A DNA stretch of 64,000 nucleotides from Thioclava dalianensis (GTDB taxonomy: Bacteria > Pseudomonadota > Alphaproteobacteria > Rhodobacterales > Rhodobacteraceae), in assembly GCF_000715505.1 (NCBI RefSeq), contig NZ_JHEH01000005.1, positions 1-64,000 of the forward strand, given 5' to 3'. The position numbers and the translations under genes were made by a program. The notes under the pieces were generated by a model. That model saw only the letters and a list, made by a program, of their open reading frames with translations. It was not told where the DNA came from and did not search any database. The number at the start of each line of letters is the position of its first letter. Within the stretch, counting starts at the first letter, position 1. Shown here piece by piece: positions 60,680 to 64,000 of this stretch.

Positions 60680-61870
60680 TCAACGCACGACCCGCAATGT
60701 AGCGACACGCGGCGAGGTTTGTGTGCCAATGGCGGCACTGAGCCGCGCGGCATTCTCTTCGGCGGCGCGATTTACCGGATCGTCCGCAAGATGCGCATAT
60801 CTCATTGTGGTTTGAAGCTGCGTGTGACCAAGCAACCTACCAACCATTTGGATCGGCATCCCCGAAGACACCGCGTTTGAGGCATAAGTATGCCGCAGAT
60901 CGTGAATGCGAACTCCGGCCAAGCCAGCCCGTTCGCGAATGCGTCGCCACGGGTGCTGAAAGTCTGTGGCGTGTTGGTCTGCGATCTTGCCCGCAATCAC
61001 ATAAGGGTTGCTTGAGACACGCGGCAGCGCGGCTAGAACATCGCGGGCAGCTTCCGGCAGCGGAATACGCCTTGCTCCCGTCTTAGTGTCGGGCAGCTCC
61101 ATGCCGCGCGGCGTGATGTATTCCCATTTCAGCGTCTGGATTTCACCAAGGCGGCAGCCCGTCAGTATCAACAGGCGAAAGGCCGCGACAATGTACGGGG
61201 TTTCCGATCCCTCGGCTTCCACCGCGCAAAGCGTTGTGCCGAGGCGCTGTAGTTCGGCGGTCGTCAGATAGCGCTCGCGCTTTTGTTCTCTGAACTTCGG
61301 CACATGGCGGCAAGGGTTTGAGCCGTCAGGGCGAAGCCCCCATATCTCCGCCAGATTGAACATCTTCGAGAGCACCCCAAGGGTTCGATTTGCTTGGTAA
61401 GGGATATGCCGAAACTTGTGATGCAGCTCCGCAATGTCTTTGCGTTCCACATCCACAACCTTGAAAGCCCCAAGCGCGGGCTTGATGAACTGCTCCAATG
61501 CGCGTCTGTATTCTTTCTGTGTGCGTGGTTTGCAGCGTTCGAGCACATGGTTCTCATAGAACCGGTCACACAAAGCACCCAAGGTCGGCGCGCGGCGATG
61601 CTGTGATATCTCTTCGGCGGGGTTGTCGCCCTTAGCAACCAGCCCCATCACTTCCCGAGCCTTTAGGCGCGCTTGGTCTGCGGTGATGTTTCCATGCCGT
61701 CCGAGCGACACTCGCCGCGTGCGCCCACCCTTCCGGTATTGAGCTTGATAGGTCTTCGCACCCGAACACATTACGCGCAGACCGAAGCCTATGATCTCGC
61801 TGTCCCAAACAAAGTAATCTTTCTCTTTCGGCTGGAGTGCATCAACGGCACGCTTGGTCAGTTTCGGCAT
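60680..61870 (-). CDS. int: Tyrosine integrase (P4-like)
   Basis: 396 residues from the ATG at 61870 (MPKLTKRAVDALQ), which has AGGGGA at proper spacing; an ATG at 61876 is an alternative. The DUF4102-like N-terminal domain (about 1-85) is followed by a core-binding and a catalytic domain. R240 is in LTGCRLGEIQTLKW, H323xxR326 in IHDLRHTYA, H349 in LLGHTQ, and the nucleophile Y358 in TTMRYAHL. It catalyses integration at the tRNA-fMet 3' end and lies next to attR, as is usual. Confidence 0.93.
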   Translation of the reverse strand: MPKLTKRAVDALQPKEKDYFVWDSEIIGFGLRVMCSGAKTYQAQYRKGGRTRRVSLGRHGNITADQARLKAREVMGLVAKGDNPAEEISQHRRAPTLGALCDRFYENHVLERCKPRTQKEYRRALEQFIKPALGAFKVVDVERKDIAELHHKFRHIPYQANRTLGVLSKMFNLAEIWGLRPDGSNPCRHVPKFREQKRERYLTTAELQRLGTTLCAVEAEGSETPYIVAAFRLLILTGCRLGEIQTLKWEYITPRGMELPDTKTGARRIPLPEAARDVLAALPRVSSNPYVIAGKIADQHATDFQHPWRRIRERAGLAGVRIHDLRHTYASNAVSSGMPIQMVGRLLGHTQLQTTMRYAHLADDPVNRAAEENAARLSAAIGTQTSPRVATLRVVR

Positions 61871-61897
61871 GGTCATCCCCTAAATTTCGCCGTTTCC

Positions 61898-61917
61898 GTG
61901 GAAGCATAGTGGAAGCA
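61898..61917 (+). repeat. Right arm-type repeats
   Basis: GTGGAAGCA at 61898-61906 and 61909-61917, identical in sequence, orientation and 11-bp spacing to the left pair. They lie 28 bp upstream of the integrase start codon and 130 bp before attR, so the integrase could also repress its own gene by binding here. Confidence 0.6.
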
Positions 61918-62047
61918 CTTGGACGCAAACCACGGAGTAAGGGGTAGAAGGCCAGCGCGCCGCAAATCAAGGAAAAACAAGTAGAGTCAATAAGATAGAG
62001 AAAACCAGAGCAACCGAGAGAAACCCGTGCGAAAGCGGCGCGACCAA

Positions 62048-62093
62048 CTCATAACCTGAAGGTCGTAGGTTCAAATCCTACCCCCGCAACCAA
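62048..62093. other. attR: right 46-bp attachment repeat
   Basis: An exact copy of 55039-55084, the 3' part of tRNA-fMet. It lacks the tRNA 5' half, so it is not a gene. Ordinary chromosomal sequence resumes after it; 62094-62220 holds nothing I can name. Confidence 0.9.
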
Positions 62094-62220
62094 TAAAACC
62101 TCATCAAAATCGATAGTCTACATCGGGAATACGCGCCCGTGGTTTCCTCTGTGCGATCTCTTGCTCGCGGTTGATCCACGGCCCGCGCGGTCAGTCAGTC
62201 GACACCCCACACTCCCAATG

Positions 62221-62254
62221 AAAAAGGCCGCGCGGTCAGGGTGACTGCGCGGCC
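62221..62254 (-). terminator. Intrinsic terminator after icd
   Basis: On the minus strand the stem GGCCGCGC/GCGCGGCC with a 13-nt loop is followed by TTTTT, 24 bp beyond the isocitrate dehydrogenase stop codon. Confidence 0.85.
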
Positions 62255-62277
62255 CGTCTTGGGTCTGGAGAGACGCC

Positions 62278-64000
62278 TTAGCCGATGATGGCGTTAAGCG
62301 TCTGCGAGGGGCGCATCACCGAAGCGGTCTTCGCGGCATCGGTGTGGTAATAGCCGCCAAGATCGGCAGGCTTGCCCTGAGCGGCGGCCAGCTCGGAGAG
62401 GATTTGCGCCTCACCATCGGCCAGCGCCTGAGCGATGGGCGCGAAATGCGCGGCCAGCTCGGGGCTGTCGCTTTGTGCGGCCAGCGCCTCGGCCCAGTAG
62501 CGGGCGAACCAGTAGTGGCTGTCGCGGTTGTCGGGCTCGCCGACCTTGCGCGAAGGCGACCGACCGTGGTCCAAGATGCCTTGGGTTGCGGCATCGACCG
62601 CCTGCCCCAGAATCCGCGCCTTCTCATTGCCCTTGCTGTCGGCGAGGAACTTGAGGCTCTCGCCAAGCGCGCAGAACTCACCAAGGCTGTCCCAGCGCAG
62701 GTGGTTTTGCTCGACGAGCTGCTGGACATGTTTGGGGGCCGAGCCGCCAGCGCCGGTCTCAAACAGGCCGCCGCCGTTCATCAGCTTCACGATCGAAAGC
62801 ATCTTCGCCGAAGTGGCAAGCTCAAGGATCGGGAAAAGGTCGGTCAGGTAGTCGCGCAGCACGTTGCCGGTGATCGCGATCATCGTCTCGCCCTTGGTGA
62901 TCGTCTCGAGCGAGGCACGGGTGGCCTCACGCGGAGCCATGATCTCGAACTTGTCGGCCACGCCGCGTGCCTCGAGGATCGGCTTCACATATTTGATCAG
63001 CTCGGCGTCATGAGCGCGCTCGGCATCCAGCCAGAAGATCGCGCGGCAGCCCTCGGCTTTCTGACGATCAATCGCAAGACCGACCCAATCCTCGATCGGT
63101 GCCTTGCGCGCAGAGGCCGACCGCCAGATATCCCCGGCCGCGACCTTATGCTCATGCAAGACAGTGCCATCGTCGAGGATCATCTTGACGGTGCCCGCTT
63201 GCGCGATCTCGAAGGTGGTCGGATGCGAGCCGTATTCCTCGGCCTTCTGGGCCATCAGACCGACGTTTTGCACCGTACCGGCGGTGGCCGGGTTCAACTT
63301 GCCGTTCTCTTTGAAGAACTTGATCGTCTCGTCATAGACCGGCGCGTAGGAGTTGTCGGGGATCACGCAATTGGTGTCGTGCTCTTTGCCATCGGGGCCC
63401 CAGCCCTTGCCGCCTGCGCGGATCAGTGCGGGCATCGAGGCGTCGATGATCACGTCCGACGAGACATGCAGGTTGGTGATGCCCTTGTCGCTATCGACCA
63501 TATACATCGGCGGGCGCGCATCCATGCAGGCCTTGATATCGGCCTCGATCTCGGACTGCCCCTCAACGCGCGACAGCAGATCCTTCAGGCCCGCATTGGG
63601 GTTCACGCCCAGATCGGCCAGTGCTTTGCCGTGCTTTTCAAAGACCGGAGCGAGGAAGGCTTTGACCGCATGACCGAAGATGATCGGGTCCGAAACCTTC
63701 ATCATCGTGGCTTTCATATGCAGCGAGAACAGCGTGCCCTCGGCCTTGGTTTTCTCGATCTCGTCGGCGAGGAAGCTCTCAAGGGCGGCGGCACTCATGA
63801 AGGTCGCATCGACCACGGTCCCGGCCGGGTAGGTAACCTTCTCCTTGAGAACCGTTTCCTCGCCTGCCTCGTTGACCAGAACGATCTTGGCGGTGGCTTC
63901 GTGCTCGAGCGTGCTCGAGACCTCGTTGGAGAAGAAATCGCCGCCCGACATCGCGGAGACATGCGTCTTGCTGTCGGCGGTCCAATCGCCCATCCGATGC
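62278..64000 (-). CDS. icd: Monomeric NADP-dependent isocitrate dehydrogenase (N-terminus outside the window)
   Basis: At least 571 C-terminal residues of a protein usually about 740 long; the 5' end of the gene lies beyond the window. It oxidises isocitrate to 2-oxoglutarate in the TCA cycle. The monomeric-IDH type is shown by segments such as [21 protein letters not shown], with the K-x-T-M-M-K-V-S-D-P substrate motif, and [42 protein letters not shown] and [20 protein letters not shown]. It is unrelated in length to the common dimeric Icd. A terminator follows the stop codon. Confidence 0.93.
   Translation of the reverse strand, partial: HRMGDWTADSKTHVSAMSGGDFFSNEVSSTLEHEATAKIVLVNEAGEETVLKEKVTYPAGTVVDATFMSAAALESFLADEIEKTKAEGTLFSLHMKATMMKVSDPIIFGHAVKAFLAPVFEKHGKALADLGVNPNAGLKDLLSRVEGQSEIEADIKACMDARPPMYMVDSDKGITNLHVSSDVIIDASMPALIRAGGKGWGPDGKEHDTNCVIPDNSYAPVYDETIKFFKENGKLNPATAGTVQNVGLMAQKAEEYGSHPTTFEIAQAGTVKMILDDGTVLHEHKVAAGDIWRSASARKAPIEDWVGLAIDRQKAEGCRAIFWLDAERAHDAELIKYVKPILEARGVADKFEIMAPREATRASLETITKGETMIAITGNVLRDYLTDLFPILELATSAKMLSIVKLMNGGGLFETGAGGSAPKHVQQLVEQNHLRWDSLGEFCALGESLKFLADSKGNEKARILGQAVDAATQGILDHGRSPSRKVGEPDNRDSHYWFARYWAEALAAQSDSPELAAHFAPIAQALADGEAQILSELAAAQGKPADLGGYYHTDAAKTASVMRPSQTLNAIIG

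Noticed and set aside
55085-62047. A prophage.
   Set aside because: No capsid, portal, terminase, tail or lysis gene is present in the 7 kb.
62048-62093. A second tRNA-Met-like sequence.
   Set aside because: Only the 3' half is present, without the acceptor 5' strand and D arm. It is the attR repeat of the integrative element.

Overview
The window looks like a chromosomal segment of an alphaproteobacterium of the order Rhodobacterales (Rhodobacter/Paracoccus/Thioclava-like). The evidence is the high GC content, a twin-transmembrane protein gene joined to a PduO-type cobalamin adenosyltransferase gene, a PuuE-UraD fusion, a monomeric isocitrate dehydrogenase, and an intergenic palindromic repeat containing a CCCCCGGGATATTT-like core that recurs several times. 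The genus is an inference.

Layout, left to right. 0.2-6.7 kb: a cytochrome P450, parC (topoisomerase IV subunit A), a secreted SH3-domain protein, an SDR oxidoreductase, a small two-helix membrane protein and the cobalamin adenosyltransferase. 6.9-14.2 kb: a minus-strand catabolic operon made of a LacI-type regulator, a sugar-binding protein, two unusual MalF/MalG-type permeases, a GH63-like hydrolase and a MalK-type ATPase. It is preceded by twin palindromic operators. 14.5-19.2 kb: an HWE histidine kinase with a single-domain response regulator, then a universal stress protein paired with a BCCT osmolyte transporter. 19.3-30.1 kb: a LuxR/CsgD-like regulator and a type I secretion cluster with two large low-complexity candidate substrates, an ABC exporter, an HlyD adaptor and a beta-barrel-like outer-membrane protein. 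I regard this cluster as one of the two most interesting systems here. 30.2-38.6 kb: feoAB, pstSCAB behind a Pho box, and a hupE / membrane protein / DUF1007 trio. 38.7-42.1 kb: glutarate catabolism (gcdG, gcdH, divergent gcdR). 42.1-44.8 kb: ureide (allantoin) degradation. 45.0-48.5 kb: a small secreted protein, glpK and glpD. 48.8-54.9 kb: a winged-helix regulator, a TRAP transporter and the divergent pxpBCA 5-oxoprolinase genes, which suggests uptake and hydrolysis of 5-oxoproline or a related acid.

55.0-62.1 kb: a roughly 7.0-kb integrative element inserted in the initiator tRNA(fMet) gene. It is bounded by 46-bp direct repeats, with paired 9-bp arm-type repeats just inside each end. It carries a tyrosine integrase, an AlpA-like excisionase, a rolling-circle-type Rep protein, two small unknown genes and, as AT-rich cargo, a 545-residue reverse transcriptase of the antiviral (DRT/UG/Abi) kind. 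A 0.5-kb noncoding stretch with several hairpins lies in front of the reverse transcriptase. This is the best candidate for an undescribed defence system. The window ends inside a monomeric NADP-dependent isocitrate dehydrogenase gene.
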